Assembly: GCA_037447655.1 (NCBI GenBank)
Contig: JBBHKE010003285.1
Location: 143,012 to 207,011 of the forward strand
DNA from: Zygnema cylindricum
Lineage: Eukaryota; Streptophyta; Zygnematophyceae; Zygnematales; Zygnemataceae
Direction: 5' to 3'
DNA length: 64,000 nucleotides
The notes beneath the pieces are model-generated. The model was given only the letters and a program-made list of their open reading frames with translations. It ran no database searches and was not told the DNA's origin. Position 1 is the stretch's first letter. Every line of letters starts with the position of its first letter. The translations under genes and the position numbers were made by a program. Positions 21,701-33,594 of this stretch are shown here, piece by piece.

Positions 21701-24700
21701 AATGGCTGATGAGAGTGCAGTGCAAAATGGTGAAATAATGGGTTTGAACTGCATAGGTAACTTCCATTTGATGGCTCATAAAAGCTTCTCGAGTTCTTAT
21801 GGGGATGACATGGTTGAAGAAAGTTTGTCAGGTGCACAAAAGTCCAACAAATTGACGGCTTTATTGGGACAAGTGAAAGACCGGACAGGTAGAGAAGACT
21901 TGGTGGAGTATCTTCGTATGCAGGTCCTTCAACAGGTACAAGACGTTAGAATGGTTAGATTGTTATTAAAAGAGAAGCAACTGAGCTTTTGGCACATAGT
22001 GTAATTTTTTTTTTAATGCACATATTGTATTTTTTGCCCCTTCTTAACAAGTAATTATCGAGGTCATGTTTTCTAAATAGTCAGACTATCAAGCCTGCAG
22101 CTTTTTATATCTTGCTATTATCATTATTGGAAAAGCTCCTAAAGCTATTGTTGTGAATGGGGCCTTGCCCTTTCGTTGAGATTTGAGAAACAGTCATGTC
22201 CTTGTACAATCTGGAAATTTACAAGCTAGTACTAGTAGTAGAAATAATAACAGAAATAATAGTAGTAATAAAGTTAGTAATAATAGTAATTATAGTAGTA
22301 GTAATAGTAGTAGGATTCTAGCAAAGGAACGTTGGTGGTTAGTTTGTTACACTGAGAAATGATACAGAAAGGTCGATATTTGTAAACGGTGGATTTGTCC
22401 CACAAGGCGGCTAAGATTGCTTAAGTCTGAATTTTAAAATTTGATCCAAGCTTAATGTTTGGCCACTTCTGCCCGTCTAATTCCAATTGTACAAAATTAC
22501 CTAATAAAATAAAAATGTATAGAATCTACCCTCGTTTAAAATATCAAATATTTTTCAAGAAAAGACGCTGAACTAGTTGCAATTATAGACATGCAAAAAT
22601 AGGGCATGTTTTACATTCAACTCATTAGCAATTCTGCATTTTCTGTTTAACTGGGAGTCAAAAGCTATTTTTGGAAATATATCTTCCCTGGTGTTTATGG
22701 ACAGAGTATGGCGGTCTGCAGGTGGCTCAAGATCACGGCTATACAAAGATAGTACTCGGAACATGTACGTCCCGGGTGGCCGCCCAAGTCATTTCTGCAA
22801 CTGCAAAAGTATGCAATTTATTTTCCCTTCACTACTTATTGGCCCGTCTCACAATCTATGGACCTTGTATTGCAACCTGGCTTCGGAACTGTCTTGCCGT
22901 TTTGAGAACATTTTTTGAAATACAGAGTTATCCTGGAAAAAAATCCTAATAAACCCTAAAATCATAGAAATCTGTGCAAAGAGAAGGGAGCTGGTTGTCA
23001 GCCGTGAGCTATGGCTGGCAGGCATGCTTGCTCTCAAAATGCTGTGTGCACTCCCTTCAGGACTATCTATGCAAACCCCTTTCCCGCGGTTTGAAGCAAA
23101 AGTCAAACCTTTTTCTCATGGCTGAAACAAGGCTTTTTCAAATGTCTTTTTTTTTACTCGTCTTTTGCTGCAGTAACCACATCACCTTCACTTGCTGGTG
23201 TGCTGCCTGCGGTTAATGCCACATTCCCTGCTTTCCTTTGCAAACATTGGGAGTTTGTCCCTCATTCTCTGTCCCTCCATTTTCACATTCTCCGAATGTA
23301 ATTTGACAATCCAAGCCTTGGTTGTTTGTACCCCAACCCTCGTGGATGGTTGTCTCTTGATCCCATCCAGTTAGCCCTTTATCCCACACTATCCATGCCT
23401 CACAACAACTCCTAAACTATGTTGAATTAGAAGTAACGAAAAGCACGAAAAGCTCTCCTCACACAGGGCCGAGGCTTTGCCCTTCCTGTCGATATTCACT
23501 ATTCATGCCTTATACCAGTTCTTAAACTATGTTTAATTAGAAGTGACGAAAAACTCTCCTGACCTGCATACAGGGCCGAGGCTTTGCCCTTCCTGCCGAT
23601 ATCCAGCACTGGGATGCCCGATGGCCCGTGCCAGTGGTGCGGCCACTTCGAGACTGTGTGGCGCGAGAGATAGCGCTGCACTGCCACCTGGCAAGGTGGG
23701 GATCGCCGACATGGACGATTTCTTGTTTTAAACAGTTGCCTGTTGGAAAGGCAGAGGAGGGAGGGAGGGAAGGAGGGAGGGAGGGAAGGAGGGAGGGAAG
23801 GAGGGAGGGAATGGGGGGGGGGAGAGGGGGGGGGGGGACGGAGGGAGGACAGAACAGAGAAAAAACAGTTTTTGTCAGCTAATTATATGTGTGTATATTT
23901 TGGTGTTGGCATGGTACTTATGTGACGACGCTGGTTAGGAAGAGGGTCTTTAACGCTTTGTTTGAGTGAGGAATGGAAGGGTGAAATAAATGAGATGAAT
24001 GAATGTGCATTGCAGAGGAGGTAGGATCTGTGGCTAGAGTAGCACATATGGTGATTCTGAGGCTCTCTTTATTCTACTTCTCTACCACTTGAGCCGGTGC
24101 TTCTGGCTGATTTTATGTCTGTCAACCTTTTGGGATCTCTTTCCTCGAAGATGAAGAGCTTCTTATCACATCCTTTAAGCTTGCTGATAAAAACTGTTGA
24201 GTCTGTTATTGCCATACAGGTTGCAGAATGTATTTGTACGAAAGTTAGGAACACTTTCTGGGCCCCAGAAAAGCATCAATACTCTAGCAGACGAGTTTGT
24301 AAGTGCACTTCAGGTTGGTATACGACATCCTATACCGATTGGAAACAGCAGTTGCCTCGCTTTTTAAGGGCTGAAACCGTTTTTGTTGCGAGCTTAGATG
24401 TACCCACTTATGTGTACTTTTTTTTTCACGCAGGTGGAAAACCCATCTCGGGAATACACTATACTGCGCACCGCTGCGAAGCTCCAACCATTTTCTTTTA
24501 ACAATAATGTTCATTATGATGGACAGAAGCAAGCAATTACATCACGGCTCCAAAAGATGGCAGTTGAAGAGCCAGCTGGTGATCTCCTTGAAGATCAATT
24601 TACCCTTTGCCCTCTCTGTAGGGGTCCTCTTGCACCGGAAGAATCCAGCAGGTTAGAATCTATTGTTCGTCGTTTAACTCATGCAACTGGCTCGTCCAGT

Positions 24701-26771
24701 GAATCCAGTTGTGACGGATTTGGTACTAAGGAAGAAGGGAAAACTCCGTTTTCTGAACCAAGTATTAGGGATGGAGGAGGCGCCTTTCTCTCAGCTAATG
24801 GGAACAAGACAACTTACAGACAGGACGATATAAGTGCTCAATCTGAATGGAACAAATTGGATTTTGACTTGGCAGTTAGCAACACCTGCTGTTGGAGCTG
24901 TAGATCTGGTGTCCTTGGGGATGTTTTCTTGTCCGATGTTTCAACAACGGGAAGGTTGATGGATCTCATGCCGCCCATCGTTCGACTGCATGGGATCGAT
25001 GCTGTGACTGAAAGGCGGAGAAGAGCCCGGTGAGTCAATATCTGTCCTGGCCACCCTTCTGACTCTCTGAATTTTAGGGACTCTGTTGAAAGTATGGTAG
25101 TCTTGATAACACTATCTATTAGTGCCCCGTAATTGTGCATGTGTCAGAACATAATTTAGTGGAGTTAATTCTAATAAACTGTTGGTAATAATCTACCAAC
25201 TCTTATAGCAATGGGCGGTATTTTTAGCGCTTATATTGCTAATGTCCAGCCGATTTTTGTACATAGCTATCCTTTTTATGTCTTGGTTGACCAAATATGT
25301 CTGTCATGGCAATTAAACTGGGTTCCTTTAAACTAAATTAAACTGGCAAGTAAAAATCGGGCACCTCCTGTTAAAAATTGAAGCAATGATATATCTTAGA
25401 GATCAGACATACGTACACTTTCATTAAGTCAAAATAACACGACTAAGTCTGCATTTTTTTAGTGCTCGTGTATGTGCCCTTGTTTATATACAGTCTTGAA
25501 CGTTAAGTATTCCTGATGTACCATTATTCCAGATGTATGATAGTATCAAGAAGGTTGTAGATTCAAGCATTGGCTTTTACATGTGCACATCTATAGGTTA
25601 TTAGAAAAGCACAGTGGAATTGCATGACTACACCACCTGTCACTATTGGAATTAGTGAATTATTAGTGTTGTTTGAATCAACTACATGAGTAGCGATTTT
25701 TATTGTATCAGCTATCATACCAATAACCGCTGATATCGCTATTATCAAATACCTCTTGGTTGCTTGGCGCGGTGTTTATCGGCCTGATGGATAAGTGCCT
25801 GAAATTTGATTTTGGCCGATTATGACCTTTAGAAATCAGCTACACCGCTCATCGTTATTCGCGTTAAAGATTTATTAGTGTTAATGTGAAATTAGAATTA
25901 ATAATACTAATTTAGTGCAAGGAGGCGTGGCAGATTGTAGTCCACGTCCTTAAATAATGTTGTTAACTCTATTTTGTGTTTTTTGGCCAAAAAAAGTCGC
26001 GATCGAATTAGTGTTATTAACACATAAGGATGAGCGGTGTAGCGTCATAATATAGTTTTCGCAAGCCTGACCTATTGAAATTAAAGATTATACAGGCATC
26101 AATGGCTTTGCCTTTTAACATTTTTTTGCAGATTTCATGGAACCATCGTCATTTGTTCTAGAAAATGAACAATTAGATGCATAGCTAATATGCAGCACTG
26201 ATTTATGTTTCATGAATGAGATGTCAGTATATGTTTTCTGCCACACTGTGTACAGTTTTTAGAGGTAATGACACTATCTCGGTGCCCCGAAATTCTAGCC
26301 CTTGACCCTAAAGTAATTAACTTAGCGTGATTGTTTGCTTCTCAACGCTGATTCTTTAAATAGTTTAAAAACGGGCATCATTCGGAACCAAACAAGAATT
26401 AATAACATCAGTATAAACCCCACGCTAATATTTTTTTTACTCTAATATCGATTTGCGGCATACTTCTTTTTGTTTGTACTTGCACTTGAGATTTTGAAGT
26501 ATTTTTTTTTCTGCCCGATTTGTCAAGCAGCAAGATGCTTATTTGCACTAGTCTGGCCTTTTAGAAACCGATGATTGCTTTGGAAGGTTTGATGAGAAGT
26601 TATTATGATTTATGAATTACTGATAATAATTCAGTTATTAGGAGTTATTAGTTCAAATAGAATTTTGTTTTAATTGATACTTTAATTTTCATTTATGTGT
26701 TTGTAATCTTTTTGTTGCTTTGCAGGGCTGAGATTCAGGAGTTTTTGTTGGATGGAGAGGAAGATTCTTGA
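18192..26771 (+). CDS. CTU2: Cytoplasmic tRNA 2-thiolation protein 2 (CTU2/NCS2), seven exons
   Basis: Exons 18192-18712, 21191-21935, 22722-22808, 23574-23695, 24220-24313, 24434-25029 and 26726-26771 join with consistent phases to 736 residues and stop TGA at 26769-26771. CTU2 partners CTU1 in the complex that uses URM1-derived sulfur to thiolate wobble uridine 34 of cytosolic tRNA-Lys, -Glu and -Gln. Visible features are CIKC and CRTC cysteine pairs (exon 1), the PP-loop-like LLAFSGGQSS, a continuation VALEFLREIQ across the exon 1/2 joint, 'DLVEYLRMQVLQQ' then 'KIVLGTCTSR' (exons 2-3), 'DIQHWDARWPVP' and 'RPLRDCVAREI' (exon 4), 'ENPSREYTILRTAAKL' (exon 6) and a C-terminal CPLC ... CWSC cysteine set. 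The protein is longer than Arabidopsis CTU2, with low-complexity expansions in exons 2 and 6. A splice-compatible second first exon lies upstream (16495-17042). Confidence 0.9.
18778..18905. repeat. Degenerate CCCTAAAAA repeat in CTU2 intron 1
   Basis: Many variants of ACCCTTAAAA/ACCCTAAAAAATC run head to tail. They resemble, but do not match, the plant telomere unit CCCTAAA. Similar stretches occur near 22937-22970 and 63885-64000. Confidence 0.6.
19358..19598. repeat. 41-bp tandem repeat, about six units, in CTU2 intron 1
   Basis: Units read approximately AGCCATTGTTAGTTGAAAAC, AACTTCACTTGG and ATATTACAT, with scattered substitutions. The array is non-coding. Confidence 0.8.
22225..22320. 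repeat. Imperfect AGT/AAT trinucleotide repeat in CTU2 intron 2
   Basis: A run of AGTAGT, AATAAT and TAGTAATAGTAG variants. Non-coding. Confidence 0.7.
23410..23609 (+). repeat. Tandem duplication of the acceptor side of CTU2 exon 4
   Basis: About 23410-23496 and 23520-23609 are near copies: CTAAACTATGTT, AATTAGAAGT, ACTCTCCT or GCTCTCCT, then ACAG followed by GGCCGAGGCTTTGCCCTTCC. The real exon starts at 23574. The upstream copy (acceptor ACACAG ending at 23466) has the first ~30 bases of the exon and is a decoy. Confidence 0.85.
23755..23850. repeat. GGGA/GGAAGG simple repeat in CTU2 intron 4
   Basis: A purine-only run of GAGGGAGGGA units followed by G-runs of 8 and 11. It lies 60 bp after exon 4. 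The plus (transcribed RNA) strand is G-rich and could form G-quadruplexes. Confidence 0.8.
25839..26043. mobile_element. MITE-like element in CTU2 intron 6
   Basis: The left end GCTACACCGCTCATC and the right end GATGAGCGGTGTAGC are inverted repeats, extending imperfectly inward. Length is 205 bp. It shares CGTGGCAGATT and GTCCAC with the 202-bp element at 16058-16259, so both belong to one family. The target-site duplication is not certain. Confidence 0.75.
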
Positions 26772-27948
26772 CCAGAGGTCTTTCCTACTTTTTCTTAAGA
26801 CTATTGTTCGTATCAGTTGTATTCGTCGTGGTTCAGAATGTTAAAATTGTGTTCCATGTTTTTTTAAGCGCGATTCTTAGTCTTTGTGCCAACCACTACT
26901 TTTTTCACCAGCGACATCTGAATGAGGTCATTACCGTGAATACTTACACCATTTTGTGGCAGTCATGTGCTCGAGTGAGGCTATAGTTTTGTTGACCCGA
27001 GCTGCTGCCGTTCATTTATCAGAGGTACTACTTTTGGGAAAAGTAAAAGTGAATAGTTGCTGGCAAATAGCCCTTGGAAATATGACATTATAATATAATA
27101 TAATAAAAACATAAAATAACATAATTATAATACGGCAAAATGTAATATAACGTAAATAATATAATAACATGATATTAACATGCTATAATGAAGTATAATT
27201 CTAGTGGGGAAAGAAAGTGAGCCTGTATACGGTATACACCAAGATGTGAGGGTTCTGAGCGTGCTTCTCACAATGGGAATAATGTGGACTCCGTTCTCTT
27301 TGCTGCTGCGCTCATGTAATCGCAGACCTGGAAATGTAGTCTATGATAAGATTTCTAGAAAACTCTTTCTCATAAAAACCTGCCGGTGCAATAAAAATGT
27401 CGCACTGGAAACCAGGGAAAAGGACTTTTCAAAGTGGTGCTGCTTAGGTTAACAACCGGAAGCTTAAAACTATGAGTGCCTCAGTCAAACTAAAATAACA
27501 AAAAAATACAAAAACCACATGGATGATGGGAACAAATCGGGGAGGAAAGAGCTCCAGCTTCAGGTGCCTTCTTTGTATGTCAAAAGGTAAATGCAATCAT
27601 TGATTCTACTCTATAAAGTATGTGTGAGATACAGCCCTTCAAACAGAGGTAAATTCAATTTTCATTTGATTTGAACAGCGAGCAGCTTTCACGAGTGGGA
27701 GGAACTATGAGGGCCTGGAGGCCACTTTCCTCCTTGTTGAAGGGCCAGAGATCACATTTTCTCCCTTCTTGAATCCCTTCTCTCATCGAACAACCGTTGT
27801 GAGATGGGTAAACCAAAAGCAAGAGTCTTTTCAGATCCTGTCTCTGCGGGACCCACCAAATCCTGTTCATACTACGATGATAAACGCTTTCTACGAATCA
27901 AACTCCTCGACAAGTTACCGAAGCAGTGCTCGAATGTGTATACGAATT
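26772..27948. other. Intergenic downstream of CTU2
   Basis: No gene is recognised. About 27085-27200 is very AT-rich, with repeated ATAATAT/ATAACAT words. The CTU2 3' UTR must end in the first few hundred bases; I could not fix a poly(A) site. Confidence 0.4.
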
Positions 27949-28163
27949 AGGGCACTTTCCCATGTGATAAAGTAAGGGTTTTATTTCTGTCGTTTTCCTC
28001 CCAAATTTATCCCGCAACGAGAAAATCCGTGGTCGTACCAAAAATTTGGAATTACCACATTACATTTTGCGTCATTTTGAAACTTCAAATGTATTGCAGT
28101 TTGTCGTCTAGCGCGTTTCGACCCACTTTCGCGTCTCTCAAGCTCATCTTCAACCTTCTACTC

Positions 28164-28185
28164 AAATCACCTCGCGAGGTGATTT
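28164..28185. other. Perfect 22-bp palindrome
   Basis: AAATCACCTCG is followed immediately by its exact complement. It lies inside the TIR element, in a part not conserved in the related copy at 54 kb. Confidence 0.85.
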
Positions 28186-28663
28186 TAACTAATTTTTCAT
28201 GATGTAAACGAATAGGGCAGACGTTGTCGCACGCGTCGGTGGTTTTTAAAAACTTTTTTGCGCGGAGTCAGAAAAACCCACTGCACATTTCCAGCCTCTG
28301 CGTACTTTTTTTCCGTGCACTTCTTTCCGTATAGGGGCCGTGGAGGGGTCTCAACCAACAGACGCCATTTCGTCAAAAACGAAGTCCGTGAAGGCACCTT
28401 TTTCTCTCTCCCTCTCCCATTACCAGGTCTATCTCACAATTCTTGCAATGAAAAACGACAATAATGATATCAAATGAAACTCTGAAAAATATTACTTTTG
28501 AATATCTTTGGGCGTATTTTGATGGCAAGTAGAGTGAGAAAGGACGAAAAAACAAAATCTTGAAACCATGGCGGAAAGTTTTGGAAGTAGTGACGTTACC
28601 GCTATCATAAGTGATCGTGACGTCAAAACGTCACAAACCCTAAACATCTACAATGTCAAAAGT

Positions 28664-29275
28664 AGTGTTGGGTATCGAGGACCCATTGCCGATATTCGAT
28701 ATATATCGAATTTCATGTACCCGATATTCGATATATCGCTTCGATATATCGAATTTCAAATTATCGCGATATATCGCCGATATATTCTAATTTCAGTGTT
28801 AACGCTAATTTGGAACAGCAAAAATGGAAAATTTTCTGTACGATTATATACATTATTATATGTATCCGTACAAAATATAAAAAGTCGTACACCGTAGTGA
28901 AATTTAAATATCCGTACATGTCAGACTTATTTACATGTCAGACGAATCCCGTTTTTTTAGCGCACGTTCCTATGCGAACGCGTCCGATTTAAGTCATTTT
29001 TTGTAAAATTTTCAACTAAAAAGGTACATTTATGTACGGTCTGACATCGACCGTACACCACACTATTTACATATTACCCCCCCCCCCCCCCCCCCCCCCG
29101 CGCGCCCGGGGGGGGGGGGGATTGAAAAAAAAAAATTAAAATTTTCATTTTCGATATATCGCCAATATATCGCGATATTTCGAGAATCGATATATCGAGG
29201 CGATATATCGATTATCGGGTACCTAAAATTCGGTACATATCGAATATCGGCAAGTGGTCCTCGATACCCAACACT
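28664..29275. mobile_element. 612-bp MITE with long inverted ends, nested in another element
   Basis: The left end AGTGTTGGGTATCGAGGACC is complemented at 29256-29275. Inverted similarity continues inward through many CGATATATCG words. The 3-bp sequence AGT flanks both ends (28661-28663 and 29276-29278) as a likely target-site duplication. The interior has C23-GCGCGCCC-G13 at 29077-29120. No transposase coding is present. Confidence 0.8.
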
Positions 29276-29278
29276 AGT

Positions 29279-31148
29279 AAACGTCATCAATTGTCGCAAG
29301 TTTTGTAGTCGTGTACAACCGTCACAAATTACACCCACGTCTACATCCGTCATAAATTAAAGTAACGATTTGTCCATTTCATTGTGTTAGGCCTGTTCTC
29401 CATCGGGCGCAGACAGTAATCGTACGGAACGTTTACTGTTAGTAATATTTTGTTCACTTCTCCATCAGGTCGTGTCAACAAAGAATCTATTGCCTACGTG
29501 CTTAATTTCGATTGTAACCACGTCTTTGTATTCAGACGACGAGCACAGTCAAAGATTCCAAAAGCACAAAATTTGAAACTCGTATCTGTACGACCTGCCG
29601 CAAATTAAAATTACGTGAATGTACACTTTGTACGTTCGTGTGTTGTCGTTTTTGTCGTTGTTTTGTCCGTATTTTGTCGTTGAAAATTTGGAAAAAGTAG
29701 GCGGGGCAAATCTCGGTTGTCAATGGATGGTGAAGGAGGCGTCACGGGACAATCTTCAACAAATATTTTTTGGTGTTTTCTGTGGATTTGATTCCAGTCT
29801 GTCCGAAGGCGCGGGGCCTATGTCCGAAGGTGCGTGGCCTGTGCCACATGTAAGGTTACTATCTCATATCCATTGTGGATCGTGCGTGACCTTTTCACGT
29901 GTAAGAGTTTTACACGTCCAGTGTGTAGCTAGTCTCCTCCTTGAAAACAAGGGAGGAGATTAGCCAGACACTAGATAGAATGACCGCTTGCTTCGAAAAC
30001 ACAAAATCGGACGGTTGATGTTGTCGCCCAAAAGTTTGGAGAATCTTACCGAATCTCAGGTAATCATGTTTTAAAAAAATTAGAAAAAGTAGTATGGCCT
30101 TGTACGTAAATGCACTTTTTCTAGTAAACAAAGCCAAATTTCACCTGATGGAGGTTCGCCCTTACAAGGGAACCCTTTGATAATAGTACGGAAAACCTTC
30201 TCCAAAAAACAAAGTAGCAAGACTAAGTTTAGGCTACATGAGAAAATGCCCGTAGCGTTATGTTTGTTATCTAGAGTTGATGTTTTGTTGGCTCGGGTTC
30301 ATGAAACCCAATATAGCGTTAATAACACTATTTTCTCATTTACACTAATAATTTCTCAGCACTAAAACCGATTCACGGTGTACCTTTAAGAGACTGATAA
30401 ATTTCCAAAGTCCTATGACTAATAGCTTCTACTGACCCTTAACCAATCAAAATCATGTACTGTACGAAAGGCACGTCCAAGTGTCCTAAATAACTCACGT
30501 ACAAAAATTCCTACTATTCACTCTAGTTGTACTATTGAAGAAAAGTACACCGACACAAATGCTCTACTCCCGACGGGGGGGGGGAATATCCGAGTCATGT
30601 GGTCCAAGCAGGTATGCCGAACCTATAGTCAGCCCACACGTCGAAATACCCCCGAAATATTCCGGCTTCTCCCGCGCACTCGCCGGATTACGGATTTTGC
30701 CAGGGATCCGTAGACGATTGTCAATGTGACAATAAATAATGTTCCGGAACAGAGGTTATTGTTTCCCTGCATGCATTTGGAATGTACGGACACGCCTTAC
30801 TGACTTCACTATTTCAGGTACATATGGGTGAGTTTTACATAATGGTAGAAAAGTTTGTCCTAAAACTTCTCCTCTCACAGATCGAAGTTACAATACAACA
30901 ACCTCAACGTTCCTTTTTGCTTTTGTCTTTTTGCTTTTTTTGAATTTTTTGTTTTGATTTTAGCGCACCTTTTTTTGTTGTCGTTTCCTATCAACCTTTC
31001 CCTCTTTCCTTTCCGTCTCCCTTTCCTTTCCCTCTCTCTCTCGCGCTCTCTCTCCCTCTACCGCGGAACTGCGACCGACATACGGTCTTGTTCAGGTCGT
31101 GTATTATAGTACTACAAGACCTTGCGTCTTTACTATCCTTTCTACGTA
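29279..31148. other. No gene recognised; two strong hairpins
   Basis: Non-coding by inspection. ACGTGTAA ... TTACACGT at about 29897-29917 and an ~18-bp imperfect stem around CTAGTCTCCTCC ... GGAGGAGATTAG at 29921-29971 are adjacent hairpins. A pyrimidine-rich tract lies at about 30990-31060. Confidence 0.45.
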
Positions 31149-33560
31149 GAACAACGGACAGCTGTATTAGTAATTCTCAGTATATCTGTATCGTGCTCCA
31201 TAGAACAACGGCCAGCTGTATTGGAAATATCGTACAGATGTGTCGTGCTCCATAGCGTGGATGCTTTGCTTCAAGCTCACCATTACTGTTCACAATATAG
31301 TGAACTTGATGTTGATAAATTGACTGAATTTGCACAGCCAAGAGTCTGTGCCTGCACAGCTTCAAGATGCAGGTATTGCTCAAAGCTGCTTTTCTCTATG
31401 TAATGTGCTATTGATGAAAAAAAAATAGTTTATTACAATTTTGTTGTCTACATATGTGATTTTCACCCGTTCTAATCTGAACTACTTGTCACAGAACCAA
31501 AAACTTTTTGGCAGAGTTTATCATGCCTTTTGAAATTTATGTATAAGATCGCGAGATTCCAGTTTTGTGCTTCTTTGCCTTTCCGGGGCTGATTTGTTAC
31601 TTTTTGCCTTATTCATGACTAACAAAAATTGACCGCTGCAATGATGTCTTGAGACTGAACATTTTAATTCTTATGAGGTGGTAGGTTGCTTTGCTCTTAC
31701 ACAACTTGGTCATGGAAGCAATGTAAATAGCTAAATATATATCACTATGTCTGGTTGTCGTTCTGAAATTCAAATTCTTAATTCTAATCCTGATTTTAAT
31801 TTTGCTTGAAATTTTGATTCTGATTTCGATTTTAATTTTGGTTTTAATTTTGACAATATTTTTGATATATAATGCTGAAATAATTCTGATTGTGTACAAG
31901 TACGTGGCAGCATAACAGTATTGGATTAGTGGTGGGGCACAGGTAGCTTCATTATAAGGTCTAGACTGTAAGGATCTAGTCTACAATAGTTTTGTCTATA
32001 AGGATCATTTCCTTAATGCTCGTCTTTAATGATCTTTTCTTTAATGGTGTTGTCGCTAATGATCGTCTTTCTGTAAGGATCTTGTCTTTATTGTCTTAAT
32101 GATCTTGTAGGTGAGGATCTTGTCTTTAATGTTTTTGTCTTTAGGATCTTGTCTTATGTCTTTTGTCTTGTTTTTTTTTCGTCTCATTTTTTTGTCTTGT
32201 TTTGTCTTATTTTGTCCGATCTGATTTCTTCCTGCTTTCATCCTTATCTGCAGTTTGATTTTAAGAAGTGTTGAAACACTACTAGATAAAATGCATTTCA
32301 GATGATAAGGACGAAATAACAAGAAGAGGCGGATGAGTTGACAAGGATGTAAAGATGATTTTGTTGTTTATGTTTGTGTTGCTGCTAAATTTGTGTGAGA
32401 ATTCGTCAGTGATTTTCAGCTAAGTTGTGAGGCGGGAATGGTAACCGGGTGCAGCAACAGATGGACTGCATGGTGGTCGACCCTCTGCGACCGCGTCTTC
32501 TGGCAGTTGCCACCACCTTGGGAAAGCTAATGGCACCATTAGAGTATTCCTCCAGCAGTGGCGTTGCCTCTTCCACCAAGCAGTCAAGAGCAGTTTGTCC
32601 TTTTGTGCTAGCAGCAAATCGTTGTTCTCTGTTTCCTTCCAGGTGGCGGGCACAGGGGGCCCGATCACAGCTTCAGGTGGGCTCTGAGGTTTCTCAGAGG
32701 GACCTCATTCTGGCGAACCTCCGGCAGGTCTTCCCACTCTGGCAGCGAATCAAGGACGAGCTGGTTCAACAAAACCGGGTCCAGCTGGCAGAAAAGACAA
32801 AACCGAGTCCAGCTGGCTAAAGAAACAAACCGGGGTCCAGATAAAACCGGATCAAGGTCAAAATCCGCTCAAAACGCCCATCGAAAAACCGAGCCGGCAG
32901 AAAATCAAGATCCTCGGCATCGGATCGCTGGCGAGACTTTCCATGATCCGGCGTCGAAGATGGGCTCGTTTCAGGCTGGATTCAGGTGGAGAGGAGAGGG
33001 AGAGGGAGGGTGATACACTGCCTTAAATAGTATTTAAAGGGAGAAATGATTGGAGTGGTAGAGTTGGGGTTTTTGCAGAATGGCCGGTCCACTCTCCCAT
33101 CCCTTCGAGCAGACAATTTTTTTCGGCAGAAACTCCTCCCTGCCTGAAGCCAGGCTGGCAAGAGGGAGAAAACCAGGACTGAAAGATGAAAGGTGAGAGA
33201 GAAAAAAAAGGAATTCTATGTTCTTTCACCTCCCTCTCCACTCTCCACATCTCTACCACTCCATCTTTCCCTCTCCAGCTCTCTCCCTCTTCTTTATTCT
33301 TTGTTCCTCTTTCCTCTTTTTTTCTCACTCCTTTCTTGTTTTTTTCTTTCATTCTTGTTGTCATTTCCTACAGCATTTGATAAGAAAGGAGGGATTTTTT
33401 TTGGTTCTGGACGACGGAATGGAGGCCATAGAATCCGTAAAAGCGGAAAACGAAGAGGCAAAAAAAAAAGATTTAGAGGAAAACCGATCTCGCCCACCGG
33501 AAATAGAGTTGCCCACAATGGAAAAAAATAAAGAAAAAGAAAAAAGGAATAAGAAAAAAA
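31149..33560. repeat. Copy 1 of a ~2.4-2.6 kb direct duplication
   Basis: This copy is collinear with 33832-36480, from GTATTAGTAATTCTCAG (31165) to the GAGTTGCCCACAAT and AAGAAAAA-rich end near 33560. It contains GGATCTTGTCTTTAATG-type repeats (31960-32200), a conserved minus-strand frame (32406-32650), and purine- and pyrimidine-rich blocks. The copies differ by many substitutions and indels. Confidence 0.85.
32406..32650 (-). CDS. Conserved hypothetical C-terminal ORF (copy 1)
   Basis: An open minus-strand frame of about 80 codons ends TGA at 32406-32408, with the landmarks KGQTALDCLVEEATPLLEEY and NGAISFPKVVA. The paralogous frame at 35150-35386 keeps the same reading frame and stop. No methionine begins this copy (CTG replaces the ATG of copy 2). 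The first part vaguely resembles the end of an ankyrin repeat (G-x-TALD), but that is too weak for a name. It could be a 3' exon of a gene fragment carried by the duplicated unit. Confidence 0.3.
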
Positions 33561-33584
33561 GAATAAGAAAAAAAGGAAAAGAAA

Positions 33585-33594
33585 NNNNNNNNNN
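33585..33594. other. Assembly gap (10 N)
   Basis: Ten N bases lie in an A/G-rich tract at the end of duplication copy 1. The true gap length is unknown. Confidence 0.99.

Larger units (their letters stand above)
27949..29400. mobile_element. TIR-type DNA element, interrupted by a MITE; right end unresolved
   Basis: The left end AGGGCACTTTCCCATGTG and the following AAGTAAGGGTTTT ... TCTGTCGTTTTC align with the left end of the element at 54043-54821. Further shared words are ACATTTTGCGTCAT, TTTCGACCCAC and TCATCTTCAACCTT. The alignment is broken by the element at 28664-29275 and resumes after it with GTCAC/GTACA-rich sequence. I cannot find a matching right terminus, so the end is approximate. 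No transposase is seen. Confidence 0.5.

Noticed and set aside
32449-32820. 123-codon plus-strand frame in duplication copy 1
   Set aside because: The plus frame is not maintained over its full length in copy 2, whereas the opposite-strand frame is.
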